64,000 nucleotides of DNA from Pseudomonas sp. SID14000 (lineage in GTDB: Bacteria; Pseudomonadota; Gammaproteobacteria; Pseudomonadales; Pseudomonadaceae), in assembly GCF_002165135.1 (NCBI RefSeq), contig NZ_NFZQ01000006.1:248001-312000 (forward strand), given 5' to 3'. Shown here piece by piece: positions 54,879 through 63,360 of the stretch (positions are counted from its first letter, which is position 1; every line of letters starts with the position of its first letter). The notes beneath the pieces were generated by a model. The model made no database searches. It saw nothing but the letters and a program-made list of their open reading frames with translations, and had not been told where the DNA came from. Made by a program: the position numbers and the translations under genes.

Positions 54879-55493
54879 GTGGCTCTCAGTGTTCTGACGG
54901 CGTTCTGGGCCGTGTCGATGCTATTCGTGATTACCCCGGGCGCGGATTGGGCCTATGCCATTTCGGCCGGCATGCGTGGGCGCTGGGTGATGCCCGCGGT
55001 GGCGGGGATGTTGTCGGGGCATTTCCTCGCAACCCTGGTGGTGGCAGCCGGGGTCGGCAGCTTGCTGGCCGGCCATCCGCTTGCGTTGACCTTGCTGACC
55101 CTGGCGGGGTGTAGCTACCTGTTGTGGCTGGGTGGCAACCTGTTGCTGAGCCCGGCATTGCCGGCGGCCGGGCAGGATGGTGCGGGGGAGTCGGGGTCGC
55201 GCTGGGCATTGAAGGGGTTTTGCGTCAGTGGCCTTAACCCGAAAGTGTTCCTGCTGTTCCTGGCCCTGTTGCCGCAGTTTACCGACCCGCAATCGAGCTG
55301 GCCGGTACCGTTGCAGATCTTGCTGTTGGGCCTGGTGCACCTGTGCAGCTCGCTGGTGATCTACTCGCTGGTCGGTTATGGCGCCAAAGCGGTGCTGAGC
55401 ACTCGACCGGGGGCGGCGAAACTGGTCGGGCGGGTGTCGGGGGTGGCGATGATCACGGTGGCGCTGGGCTTGATCGCCGGCCAAATGGGTTGA
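54879..55493 (+). CDS. LysE/RhtB-family amino acid exporter
   Basis: The 204-residue membrane protein has the six-helix LysE/RhtB fold: SMLFVITPGADWAYAISAGM, the GLNPKVFLLFLALLPQF motif in the middle, and a C-terminal helix pair. The family exports amino acids. Its divergent Lrp-type regulator supports this. The GTG start follows an AAGGA ribosome site. It ends with TGA directly before the ATG of a 65-codon remnant that is a LysE C-terminus. Confidence 0.86.
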   Translation: MALSVLTAFWAVSMLFVITPGADWAYAISAGMRGRWVMPAVAGMLSGHFLATLVVAAGVGSLLAGHPLALTLLTLAGCSYLLWLGGNLLLSPALPAAGQDGAGESGSRWALKGFCVSGLNPKVFLLFLALLPQFTDPQSSWPVPLQILLLGLVHLCSSLVIYSLVGYGAKAVLSTRPGAAKLVGRVSGVAMITVALGLIAGQMG

Positions 55494-55691
55494 ATGCATT
55501 GGCCTCCGCTGGTGCTGGGTTCGACGCAGATCGCCATCAGCGTTTCGGTCAATGCACTGATCGCGATCATGGCCGGATCGATCGCCGTGTTCCTCGCCGG
55601 TCGCCCTGTGTGGCAGCAGGTTCAGCGCTGGCTGATGGGCACGGTGCTGGCGGGCCTGGCCGTGCGCATGCTGGCCGAAGGGCGGCGTTGA
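55494..55691 (+). pseudogene. C-terminal remnant of a second LysE-family exporter
   Basis: The 65-codon frame resembles only the last ~60 residues of LysE/RhtB proteins: two membrane helices, VWQQVQRWLMGTVLAGLAVR and a Leu/Gly-rich end. The N-terminal four helices are missing. It starts directly after the intact lysE-like stop codon, so it looks like the leftover of a tandem or fused paralogue after deletion. A real short protein is possible but unlikely to be functional as a transporter. Confidence 0.6.
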
Positions 55692-55695
55692 TCGC

Positions 55696-57477
55696 CTAGC
55701 CAGCAGGCGGCGGTACCTGGGGCAGGTACAAAGTGAAGGTAGTGCCCTGGCCCAAGACACTGTCCACCTGTACATCGCCCCCGGACTGCTTGGCAAAACC
55801 GAACACCTGCGACAGCCCGAGCCCAGTGCCTTCACCCGGTGCCTTGGTGGTGAAGAACGGGTCGAAGATGCGCTCCAGCAGTTCGGCGGCAATGCCGACC
55901 CCACTGTCGCTCACTGAAATCGCCGCGAATGGCCCCGGCTGTGGCGCCTGGCCGCGCAGGGCCGGTAGGCGCTGGTCGGCCTGCAGGCGCAGTTGCAAGG
56001 TGCCTTCGCCGGCCATGGCATCGCGGCCGTTGAGCATCAGGTTGATTACCGCGGTTTCCAGCTGGTTGAGGTCGGCACGGATATGGCAAGGCGCCTGCGG
56101 CAGCTGCAGCTCGACCTGGATCCGCGCACCTGTGGCGGTGTCGAGCATGTCGGCCATGGCTTCCAGCCGTGGCCCGGCCTCGAACACTTGCGGGCTCAGG
56201 GCCTGGCGGCGGGCGAAGGCCAGCAATTGACCGGTCAGCCTGGTACCGCGATCGACGGTGTCGGACATGGTCTTGAGGTAGCGTTCGCGGCGCGTTGCGT
56301 CTAGGTTGGGGCGCTGCAGAAAGTGCAGTGACGAGCGAATGATGGTAAGCAGGTTGTTGAAATCATGGGCCACGCCGCCGGTCAGCTGGCCGATGGCTTC
56401 GAGCTTCTGGGTCTGGCGCAGCACGGCCTCGGTGTGCAGCAGTTGGGTGGTGCGCTCGTCCACGCGCTGTTCGAGGGTGGCATTCAGCGCTTCCAGTGTC
56501 GCCATGGCCTCGCGCACTTCGGCGTGGGCCTGCACCCGCTGGATATGCGCCCAGGAGCGCTCGGTGACTTCGCCGATCAGCGCCTGTTCATAGTGGGTCC
56601 ACTCTCGTGGCACCTTGTCGTGAATGGCCATCAGTGCGGTCAGCCGGCCGCCCTTGATCAGAGGCATGCAGATGGTTGCGGTGATGCCGATTGCCTGGAA
56701 GGTGGCGGCTTCCTCTGCGGGCAGCTCGCTCAGGTTGTCATGAATCACCAAGGCCTGGCCACTGCGCAGGCGGCTGAGCGCCAGCTCGCCGAAATCGTGC
56801 AGCCGATATTGGCCCAAAAGATGCGGCGAGCCGGGTGCCACGGCATCGCCGCAGATGGTGAAGCCGTCTTCGTCGGGCTCCATCACCGCGTAGGCGCAAC
56901 TCGACAGTTGCAGGTGCTCGACCAGCATGCGCGTGGTAGTGGCGAGGATCTGGTCCGGGTCGGTGGCGTCGGCCACGGCACGGCCCAGGTCGTCGAGGAA
57001 GTTCAGGCGCTGGTTGGCGAGCACGCTGGCGGTGGTTTCGGTGACTGTGTCGAGCATGCCAAGCACCTTGCCATCATGGTCGCGGATGGGGCTGTAGCAG
57101 AAGGTGAAATAGGCCCGTTCTGGGCTGCCGTTGCGCTCGATGGTGAGCGGGAAGTCTTCGATGTACACAGCCTCGCCGGCCAGGGCGCGGTTGGCCATGT
57201 GGCCGATGTCGGCCCAGGCTTCCTGCCAGACGGCGCTGAAGGGGATGCCCAGGGCTGAGGGCTTTTTCCCGAGAATCTGCGAGAAAGCGTCGTTGTGCAG
57301 GGTGAGCAGGTCAGGGCCCCAAAGCACTGCTTGTGGGAAGCGCGAGGCCAGGCACAGGGCCAGGCTGGTCTTCAGCGGGTCGGGCCAGTGCTGCAGCGGG
57401 CCCAGCGGGGTGGCAGCCCAATCGTGGTTGCGGATGCGCTCGGCCATCAGCCCGCCGCCGTCTAGCCATTTTGCCAT
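55696..57477 (-). CDS. Soluble PAS-GAF sensor histidine kinase
   Basis: The 593-residue kinase lacks membrane segments. It has an N-terminal PAS-like region (about 5-165, with [20 protein letters not shown] and [20 protein letters not shown]), a GAF domain (about 170-330), a coiled linker ([20 protein letters not shown]) and a kinase core with H371 in [16 protein letters not shown], an N box and G boxes ([13 protein letters not shown]). This is the ATP-binding type with the HDFNNLL H box. It ends after the kinase domain, without the receiver domain that many relatives carry, and no response regulator gene is adjacent. Start giving [10 protein letters not shown], after AAGGA. Confidence 0.84.
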   Translation of the reverse strand: MAKWLDGGGLMAERIRNHDWAATPLGPLQHWPDPLKTSLALCLASRFPQAVLWGPDLLTLHNDAFSQILGKKPSALGIPFSAVWQEAWADIGHMANRALAGEAVYIEDFPLTIERNGSPERAYFTFCYSPIRDHDGKVLGMLDTVTETTASVLANQRLNFLDDLGRAVADATDPDQILATTTRMLVEHLQLSSCAYAVMEPDEDGFTICGDAVAPGSPHLLGQYRLHDFGELALSRLRSGQALVIHDNLSELPAEEAATFQAIGITATICMPLIKGGRLTALMAIHDKVPREWTHYEQALIGEVTERSWAHIQRVQAHAEVREAMATLEALNATLEQRVDERTTQLLHTEAVLRQTQKLEAIGQLTGGVAHDFNNLLTIIRSSLHFLQRPNLDATRRERYLKTMSDTVDRGTRLTGQLLAFARRQALSPQVFEAGPRLEAMADMLDTATGARIQVELQLPQAPCHIRADLNQLETAVINLMLNGRDAMAGEGTLQLRLQADQRLPALRGQAPQPGPFAAISVSDSGVGIAAELLERIFDPFFTTKAPGEGTGLGLSQVFGFAKQSGGDVQVDSVLGQGTTFTLYLPQVPPPAG

Positions 57478-57558
57478 GTGCTCTGCTGGTCCTTTTGCGT
57501 AAGGCCTTAAGGGTGCATCCAGAATAGACGTTTGGCGAGAATTTTTGGTGGCTGAACC

Positions 57559-57652
57559 GGCCCCTTCGCGGATAAATCCGCTCCCACAGGTAAGGTACAC
57601 ACCTGGAGCAAAGTGCTATCCCTGTGGGAGCGGGTTCACCCGCGAAGAGGCC
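57559..57652. repeat. REP pair upstream of the kinase gene
   Basis: Imperfect inverted arms 57559-57590 and 57621-57652 (32 bases) of the CCTGTGGGAGCGGGTTCACC class. It lies between the kinase start and the Nudix gene stop. Confidence 0.8.
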
Positions 57653-57660
57653 GGCCCAGG

Positions 57661-58224
57661 CTAGCGAATGAAGTGCACCTTGCCAGTGTCGTCATTGCCC
57701 ACGTAGATGCCATAAACCCCGGCCTGCCGCTCGAGGATATAGCGCTCGAGAATCTGCCGGATTGCCGGGTAGTAGATTTCGTCCCATGGGATCTCGTCCG
57801 GCTCGAAGAACCTGTATGCCTGTGTTTCCGTCCCGTACTGCCCGGTTTCTTCGGTGGCGATGGCGCGGAAGATGATGTACACCTCACTGATCCTCGGGAC
57901 GCTGAAGATCGAGTACGGCGAGACGATTTCGGCACGTACGCCGCTTTCTTCCCAGACCTCGCGCAGGGCCGCCTGTTCGGTGGTCTCGCCCGCTTCCATG
58001 AACCCGGCCGGCAGGGTCCAGGTGCCGGGGCGCGGCGGAATGGCGCGCTGGCACAGCAGGTACTTGCCATCACGTTCGATGATGCAGCCGGCGATGATTT
58101 TCGGGTTGATGTAGTGGATGTAGCCGCAGCCTGTGCAGTGCAGGCGTTCGTGGGTGTCGCCTGTGGGAACGCCCCGGGCCAGTTCCGTGGTGCAGTGCGG
58201 GCAGTAGCGCGGGGCGTTGGGCAT
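57661..58224 (-). CDS. Nudix hydrolase with N-terminal zinc ribbon
   Basis: The 187-residue protein has a zinc ribbon (CPHC near residue 9 and CTGC near 31) followed by a Nudix domain, with the box GFMEAGETTEQAALREVWEE complete (GX5EX7REUXEE). NADH pyrophosphatase-like zinc-ribbon Nudix proteins hydrolyse dinucleotides such as NADH or ADP-ribose; this is shorter than NudC (about 257). It follows the GntR gene by 21 bases and is the last gene of the catabolic cluster, but its link to the pathway is not evident. Confidence 0.85.
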   Translation of the reverse strand: MPNAPRYCPHCTTELARGVPTGDTHERLHCTGCGYIHYINPKIIAGCIIERDGKYLLCQRAIPPRPGTWTLPAGFMEAGETTEQAALREVWEESGVRAEIVSPYSIFSVPRISEVYIIFRAIATEETGQYGTETQAYRFFEPDEIPWDEIYYPAIRQILERYILERQAGVYGIYVGNDDTGKVHFIR

Positions 58225-58245
58225 GATCGGTGGCCTGTGGGTGGC

Positions 58246-58992
58246 TTATATGCGTGGGTCCTTCAAGGCCAGGGGCTCGACCATCTCGCGCACCTTGACG
58301 TTGTCATCCTGCTTCTGGCGCAGGTAGTCCAGGGCCACCTTGGCAGCGGCGCGGACGTGGTCGACCGAAGCCTGGTGGGCCAACAGCGGGTCGCCGCTCT
58401 TGATCGCCTCGACGATCTTTTCCATTTCGCGGTTGCTGGCGCCACGTCGGTTCTCCTGCGACACCGAGGTGGCGCGCAGGTAGCTGATGCGCGCCTGCAA
58501 CTGGCGCAGCTGCTGGGCCGCCACCTGATTGCCGGAGCCTTCCAGCAGCACATCGTAGAAACCTTGTACCGAGTCCAGCACCTGTTGCAGCTCGCCTTCT
58601 GCAAGGGCTTCGCGGTTGACCTCCAGCGCGCGCTCCAGGGCACGGATGTCCTTGGCCTTGGCGTTGAGGGTGAACAGTTGCACGATCAGGCCTTCGAGCA
58701 CGCAGCGCAGCTCGTAGATGTCGCGGGCGTCTTCCAGGGTGATGATGGCCACGCGCGGCCCTTTGGCGTCGGCGAATTCCACCAGGCCTTCGGATTCCAG
58801 GTGGCGCAGGGCTTCACGCACCGAGGTGCGGCTGACGCCGAGGCGATCACAGAGGTCGCGCTCGACCAGGCGGTCGCCTGGCAGCAAGTGGAAGTTCATG
58901 ATCGCGGCGCGCAACTTGTCGAGCACGATTTCGCGCAGGGTGACGGGGTTACGGTTGACCTTGAAGCTGTCGTCGAGTGGCTGGCGTTTCAT
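58246..58992 (-). CDS. GntR-family regulator, FadR/FCD type
   Basis: The 248-residue regulator has an N-terminal winged helix (about 18-85: LREIVLDKLRAAIMNFHLLP; RLGVSRTSVREALRHLESEG) and a C-terminal helical FCD ligand domain (about 95-235: DIYELRCVLEGLIVQLFTLN). FCD-type GntR proteins sense organic acids and repress catabolic operons. It is in the same direction as the cluster genes, 90 bases past the CMD-like gene. Its most likely operator is the perfect palindrome ATGGTATACCAT upstream of the AA_synth gene, which is near the TNGTNNNACNA-type consensus for FCD proteins. Confidence 0.85.
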   Translation of the reverse strand: MKRQPLDDSFKVNRNPVTLREIVLDKLRAAIMNFHLLPGDRLVERDLCDRLGVSRTSVREALRHLESEGLVEFADAKGPRVAIITLEDARDIYELRCVLEGLIVQLFTLNAKAKDIRALERALEVNREALAEGELQQVLDSVQGFYDVLLEGSGNQVAAQQLRQLQARISYLRATSVSQENRRGASNREMEKIVEAIKSGDPLLAHQASVDHVRAAAKVALDYLRQKQDDNVKVREMVEPLALKDPRI

Positions 58993-59082
58993 CAAGTGCG
59001 CTCTTAAAGAGGCTGCCCGGCCGCAACCGCAATAGCACCACGAACCTTGGGTGCTCCTTGCGTGGGTTCGAACAGCCCGGTG

Positions 59083-59472
59083 TTAACGGGTTGACTCCGC
59101 ATCGGCTTCAGCGAACGCTTCGCGGGCCAGGCGGAAGCTGTCCACCGCCGCGGGCACGCCGCAATAAATGCCGACCTGGAGCAGGATCTCGCGAATCTGT
59201 TCACGGCTCAGGCCATTACGCAGGGCGCCGCGAATGTGCAGTTTGAGCTCGTGGGGCCGGTTGAGCGCGGAAATCATGGCCAAGTTTATCATGCTGCGCT
59301 CTTTGAGCGACAAGCCTTCGCGGCCCCAGACGTGGCCCCAGCAGTATTCGGTGACCAGTTCCTGCAACGGCCTGGTGAAGTCGTCGGCGTTCTGGATCGA
59401 GCGGTTGACGTAGTCCTCGCCCAGCACCTGGGTGCGGATCTGCAGGCCTTTTTCGTACTTTTCATTGCTCAT
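59083..59472 (-). CDS. Carboxymuconolactone decarboxylase-family protein
   Basis: The 129-residue protein is of the CMD/AhpD-like helical family. LQELVTEYCWGHVWGREGLS and SMINLAMISALNRPHELKLH are the family core. Members include gamma-carboxymuconolactone decarboxylase (PcaC); but its neighbours do not form the protocatechuate branch. In this cluster a decarboxylase or dehydratase-like role on a ring-cleavage product is possible. The AhpD-type CXXC motif is absent. It is separated from the flavin reductase gene by a REP pair. Confidence 0.75.
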   Translation of the reverse strand: MSNEKYEKGLQIRTQVLGEDYVNRSIQNADDFTRPLQELVTEYCWGHVWGREGLSLKERSMINLAMISALNRPHELKLHIRGALRNGLSREQIREILLQVGIYCGVPAAVDSFRLAREAFAEADAESTR

Positions 59473-59512
59473 GTGCAGTACTCCGGAATGAAACAAGGTC
59501 ATCGGTGTCGGA

Positions 59513-59600
59513 TTCTTCGCGGGCTTGCCCGCTCCCACAGGTACTGCACAGGTTTCAGCAGCTATGCGATCCCTGTGGGAGCGGGCGAGCCCGCGAAGAA
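59513..59600. repeat. REP pair inside the catabolic cluster
   Basis: Inverted arms 59513-59541 and 59572-59600 (29 bases, one mismatch) of the CCTGTGGGAGCGGGCNAGCCCGCGAAGAA class. It separates the CMD-like gene from the flavin reductase gene, so it could reduce expression of the distal half of the unit or end its transcription. Confidence 0.85.
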
Positions 59601-59614
59601 GCCAATGAGGTCTA

Positions 59615-60100
59615 TCAGCCCAGCGGGGGCAGGGCGCCCAGCTTGCCCTTGTGATAGACCATTGGCGTCACCGGCTCGGCCGGCAGCACCAGGTTCTTCA
59701 CCGCGCCAACGATGATCGCGTGGTCACCGCCGTCATACTCGCGCCACAGTTCGCACTCGATGATCGCCGTGGCCTTGGCCAGCAGCGGGTTGCCCAGCTC
59801 GCTCAGGTGCCAGTCGATGCCTTTTGCCTTGTCCTTGCCCTTGCCGGCGAAGGCATAGGCCTCGGCGGTCTGGTCGGCGGACAGCAGGTGAATCGCGAAC
59901 TGCTTGCTGTCACGCAGGATCGGGTAGGTGTCGGAGGCGTAGTTGGGGCAGAACAGCACCAGCGCCGGGTCGATCGATAGCGCGCTGAACGCGCTGGCGG
60001 TAATGCCGACGATGCCACCATCGGCGTCGAGGGTGGTGACCACCGTGACGCCGGACGGGAAGGAACCCATCACATCTTTGTATATGCCTGGTTCGATCAT
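59615..60100 (-). CDS. Flavin reductase-like protein (reductase component of a two-component monooxygenase)
   Basis: The 161-residue protein belongs to the flavin reductase-like (Flavin_Reduct) family: MGSFPSGVTVVTTLDADGGI with the GVTVVTT motif near the N-terminus, GITASAFSALSIDPALVLFC, and GDHAIIVGAVKNLVLPAEPV. Such proteins supply FMNH2 or FADH2 to luciferase-like monooxygenases. The luciferase-like gene of this cluster is at the window edge, so the pair is probably one system, as TgnA/TgnB or RutA/RutF. It lies 12 bases before the aldehyde dehydrogenase start region in transcription order. Confidence 0.85.
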   Translation of the reverse strand: MIEPGIYKDVMGSFPSGVTVVTTLDADGGIVGITASAFSALSIDPALVLFCPNYASDTYPILRDSKQFAIHLLSADQTAEAYAFAGKGKDKAKGIDWHLSELGNPLLAKATAIIECELWREYDGGDHAIIVGAVKNLVLPAEPVTPMVYHKGKLGALPPLG

Positions 60101-60112
60101 GGGCGCAATCTC

Positions 60113-61594
60113 CTAGCGCATGACAAAGGGATCGGGCATAGGCGCGGTGGACAGATTGATCCACACCGTCTTCAGCTCGGTATAGGCCAGCACCGAATCG
60201 ATGCCGCTCTCACGGCCGTAGCCGCTGTTCTTGAAACCGCCGATCGGTGCCATGGCCGACACTGCACGGTAGGTGTTGACCCAGATGATCCCGGAACGCA
60301 CGTCGCGGGCCAGGCGGTGGGCACGGCCCAGGTCGCGGGTCCAGATGCCGGCGGCCAGGCCGAACTGCGAGTCGTTGGCGATGGCCAAGGCCTCTTCCTC
60401 GGTCTTGAAGCGGATTACCGCGGCAACCGGGCCGAACACCTCTTCCTGCATGATGGTCATCGAGTTGCTGTCGCACTCGAACAGAGTCGGCTCGTAGAAC
60501 CAGCCGTCACCCTCGACCTCGGCACGCTTGCCGCCCATGTGCAGCTTGGCGCCTTCGGCCTTGGCCGCGGCCACCAGGCCTTCGACCACGGCCAGCTGTT
60601 GCGCGGTGGCCATGGGGCCCATTTCGCTGGCGTCGTCCTGCGGGTTGCCGATGCGGATGCGCCTGGCGCGGGCGATCAGGCGCTCTACGAACTCGTCGAA
60701 GATCTCGTCCTGCACCAGCAGGCGCGAGCCGGCCACGCAGCTTTGCCCCGAGGCGGCATAGATGCCGGCCACGGCGCCGTTGATGGCGCTGTCCAGGTCG
60801 GCGTCGGCGAAGATGATGTTCGGCGACTTGCCGCCCAGTTCCAGTGACAGTTTGGCGAAGTTCTCGGCGCTGCTGCGCACCACGTGGCGGGCGGTGGCGG
60901 CGCCGCCGGTAAAGGCGATCTTGCGTACCAGCGGGTGACGGGTCAGTGCCGCGCCGGTGCTGGGGCCGTAGCCGGTGACCACATTGACCACACCGGCCGG
61001 GAAGCCGGCCTCAAGTGCCAGGCGGGCTAGTTCGAGGATGGTCGCCGAGGCGTGCTCGGACGGTTTGAGCACGATGGTGTTGCCGGCGGCCAGGGCCGGG
61101 GCCAGCTTTATGGCAGTGAGGTACAGCGGGCTGTTCCACGGGATGATCCCGGCCACCACGCCGATCGGCTCGTGCACGGTGTAGGCGAACAGGTCGGGCT
61201 TGTCCAGCGGCAGCGTTCCGCCTTCAAGCTTGTCGGCAAGGCCTGCGGTGTAGTGGAAGAACTCCGGCAGGTAGCCGACCTGGCCGCGGGTTTCGCGAAT
61301 CAGCTTGCCGTTGTCACGGCTTTCCAGCTGGGCCAGGTGTTCCTTGTTCTCGGCAATCAGGTCACCCAGGCGACGCAGCAGCTTGCCGCGCGCGGTGGCG
61401 CTGATGCTGCGCCATTCCTTGCTGTCGAAGGCACGCTGGGCGGCCTGCACGGCCAGCTCCACATCGGCTTCGTCAGCGTCGGGCAGTTGCGCCCAGGCCT
61501 GGGCGGTGGCCGGGTTGAGGCTGTCGAAGGTCTTGCCGCTCTGGGCATCACGCCATTGGCCGTCGATGCACATCTGGAAACGAACGAGGGTCAT
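60113..61594 (-). CDS. Aldehyde dehydrogenase, TgnC-like candidate
   Basis: The 493-residue ALDH has the catalytic pair Glu252 (LELGGKSP) and Cys286 (ASGQSCVAGS) and the usual NAD(P)-binding region (IIPWNSPLYLTAIKLAPALA). The family includes the dehydrogenase of the trigonelline pathway that oxidises a hydroxylactone/semialdehyde from ring opening. The assignment rests on the gene neighbourhood (monooxygenase, flavin reductase, alpha/beta hydrolase), not on a diagnostic motif. It overlaps the hydrolase gene by 4 bases (ATGA), so both are translated together. Confidence 0.72.
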   Translation of the reverse strand: MTLVRFQMCIDGQWRDAQSGKTFDSLNPATAQAWAQLPDADEADVELAVQAAQRAFDSKEWRSISATARGKLLRRLGDLIAENKEHLAQLESRDNGKLIRETRGQVGYLPEFFHYTAGLADKLEGGTLPLDKPDLFAYTVHEPIGVVAGIIPWNSPLYLTAIKLAPALAAGNTIVLKPSEHASATILELARLALEAGFPAGVVNVVTGYGPSTGAALTRHPLVRKIAFTGGAATARHVVRSSAENFAKLSLELGGKSPNIIFADADLDSAINGAVAGIYAASGQSCVAGSRLLVQDEIFDEFVERLIARARRIRIGNPQDDASEMGPMATAQQLAVVEGLVAAAKAEGAKLHMGGKRAEVEGDGWFYEPTLFECDSNSMTIMQEEVFGPVAAVIRFKTEEEALAIANDSQFGLAAGIWTRDLGRAHRLARDVRSGIIWVNTYRAVSAMAPIGGFKNSGYGRESGIDSVLAYTELKTVWINLSTAPMPDPFVMR

Positions 61595-62424
61595 GCAACA
61601 ATCCCCTTGGCGGATTCGGTGAGGGTGCGGGCTTGTGCGAGGAAGTCCAGCAGCATCTTGTTGACTTCACGCGGTGCTTCCACCGGCATCATATGCCGTT
61701 GCTCGGCGAGGACCACGCTGTGCGCGCCAGGAATGCTGGCGGCGAGCTGGCGGGTCATGGCCGGGGTGGAGCCCGAGTCGAGCTCGCCTGTAGCGATCAG
61801 TGTCGGTACCTGGATGCTGCCCAGGTCGTCGGCGCGGTACATGTCCTGGGTGGCGAACAGCGAATAGGTGGTGTGGTAGCCCTGTGGGTCGTTGCTCGCC
61901 AGCACCTGGCGAATGGCGGCGACCTGCGCCGGGTTGGCGGCCTTGTATTCACGGCTGAACCAGCGGTCGAGTGCGGCGTCGACGTTGGCGTCGGGGCCAA
62001 GTTGCGCAGCCTGGGCGGCTCGGGCGATGACGCCGGCACTCTGCTCGGGAGTGCGGTTGAACACGCTATTGAGCACTACCAGTGCAGCCAGGCGCTGCGG
62101 GTAGTCGAGGGCGAACGCCCGAGCGACCAGGCCGCCCATGGAGAAGCCGATCACGGTGGCTTGCGCGATCTGCAGGTGATCGAGCAACTCGGCAAGCTGG
62201 GCGGCGTAGCCTTCCAGGCCGATGTCGGCGGCCGGCAGGGCGCTCTGGCCGTGGCCGAGCATGTCGTAGGCGATGACGCGGTAGTCGTTGGCCAGGCCAA
62301 CGAACTGACCGCCCCACATTTCCTTGTTCAGGCCCACGCCATGGATCAGTACCACGGGTTGGCCCTGGCCGACGGACAGGTAGCTGGTGCCGGCGGGGGT
62401 GCGTTCAGCGACAGGCTGAATCAT
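61591..62424 (-). CDS. Alpha/beta hydrolase, TgnD-like candidate
   Basis: The 277-residue alpha/beta-hydrolase has the oxyanion motif HGVGLNKEMWGGQF and the nucleophile elbow GFSMGG (Ser) with a C-terminal catalytic His in QRHMMPVEAPREVN. Such enzymes cleave ester or amide-like ring-opening products. It is positioned between the AA_synth protein and the dehydrogenase; the tgn pathway uses an analogous hydrolase after the dehydrogenase. A good AAGGAGC ribosome site precedes the ATG giving MIQPVAERTPAGTSY. Alternative: general lactonase or esterase. Confidence 0.75.
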   Translation of the reverse strand: MIQPVAERTPAGTSYLSVGQGQPVVLIHGVGLNKEMWGGQFVGLANDYRVIAYDMLGHGQSALPAADIGLEGYAAQLAELLDHLQIAQATVIGFSMGGLVARAFALDYPQRLAALVVLNSVFNRTPEQSAGVIARAAQAAQLGPDANVDAALDRWFSREYKAANPAQVAAIRQVLASNDPQGYHTTYSLFATQDMYRADDLGSIQVPTLIATGELDSGSTPAMTRQLAASIPGAHSVVLAEQRHMMPVEAPREVNKMLLDFLAQARTLTESAKGIVA

Positions 62425-62492
62425 GGAGGGCGCTCCTTGAAGGTCGGGCGCGGCGGGTAAGCACGCCACGCCCCGGCCCGTCTTGGTTGTCG

Positions 62493-63089
62493 TTATCGAG
62501 CGTTGGCCTTTTCGGCAGCCAGTTCTTCCAGGTCGATGTAGCGGTTGCCGATGCGCGGGTGCAGGCGGCCGCCATCGGAGGCGCCCAGGACCACCACGAT
62601 TTCATCGGCGCGCGGGGCGTCTTCGATCTGCATTTCCAGGGTGATGTAGTGGGAACGCAGGCCCTCGTCGTCCTTCTGCATCATCGGGATCTGGATCGAG
62701 GTGCCCGGGCCGCCGCGCTTGTTGGTGAAGCTCAGGTAGCTCTTGGCCTGTACCGCTTCGCGGTAGTGGTTGCCGAAGCGCAGGGTGTGGATCACCGCCG
62801 AGGCGTGTTCGATTTCGCCATCGGCGCCGACGACTGCGGCCTTGCCGTAGGCTTCGATCTTGTTGGCGCCGCCGATGGCGGCAGTCAGGCGCTCGACCAT
62901 CAGGGCACCCAGGTCCGAGCAGTTGGCACGGATTTCCGGCTTCAGATCTTCAACGAAACCGCGACCGGCCCATGGGTTCTTGATCACGACAGCCAGGCCG
63001 ACCATGGTCACCGGCTTGTCGGTGGCCTTGCCGCCTTCGATGCGGGTCTCTTCGGAGTAGGTGACGATCTTGCGGATTTCGAAACTCAT
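62493..63089 (-). CDS. AA_synth (DUF1185)-family protein of unknown function
   Basis: The 198-residue protein matches the AA_synth/DUF1185 family: RKIVTYSEETRIEGGKATDK near the N-terminus and a long hydrophobic core ending YITLEMQIEDAPRADEIVVV and the HPRIGNRYIDLEEL region. The family name suggests amino acid synthesis but the function is not established; it occurs next to luciferase-like monooxygenases in several catabolic clusters. It is the first gene of the unit after the putative operator. Start at the ATG giving MSFEIRKIVTYSEET, after GGAGCCACTC. Confidence 0.75.
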   Translation of the reverse strand: MSFEIRKIVTYSEETRIEGGKATDKPVTMVGLAVVIKNPWAGRGFVEDLKPEIRANCSDLGALMVERLTAAIGGANKIEAYGKAAVVGADGEIEHASAVIHTLRFGNHYREAVQAKSYLSFTNKRGGPGTSIQIPMMQKDDEGLRSHYITLEMQIEDAPRADEIVVVLGASDGGRLHPRIGNRYIDLEELAAEKANAR

Positions 63090-63128
63090 GAGTGGCTCCT
63101 GGTAAGGGTTATCAGCTCTTGCTGTCTG

Positions 63129-63140
63129 ATGGTATACCAT
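63129..63140. promoter_or_regulatory. Perfect 12-bp palindrome, candidate GntR operator
   Basis: ATGGTATACCAT is a perfect palindrome 39 bases upstream of the AA_synth start. On the minus strand TTGCGC is followed 16 bases later by TACCAT, or TATTAT lies immediately upstream, so the palindrome overlaps any plausible promoter. TGGTATACCA fits the FCD/GntR operator form, matching the GntR gene of the cluster. Confidence 0.55.
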
Positions 63141-63222
63141 AATACTTGTTGCGCAAGAGGTGCCTGGAAATTTCTCTTGCGAGGGGACGAAAGGCGCTGT
63201 GTATCGGGGTTTTTGTGGCGTT

Positions 63223-63268
63223 CTGTGCCGGCCTCTTCGCGGGTTCACCCGCGAAGAGGCCGGCACAG
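63223..63268. repeat. Perfect 22-bp REP hairpin between the monooxygenase and AA_synth genes
   Basis: The arms 63223-63244 and 63247-63268 are perfectly complementary with a 2-base loop. It lies about 90 bases after the monooxygenase stop and probably ends or stabilises that transcript, leaving the operator/promoter region at 63129 to drive the remaining genes. Confidence 0.85.
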
Positions 63269-63360
63269 GCAACGGATCAATGCCCAAAAAAAACCGCTCA
63301 CGCGGGCCGTTGGGGCCCACGGGAGCGGGCGCGTCCCGCAATGTTTCAGGCAATGGGAAT

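Noticed and set aside
57613..59007. 464-codon plus-strand open frame
   Set aside because: Antisense to the Nudix and GntR genes, which have intact catalytic and helix-turn-helix motifs.
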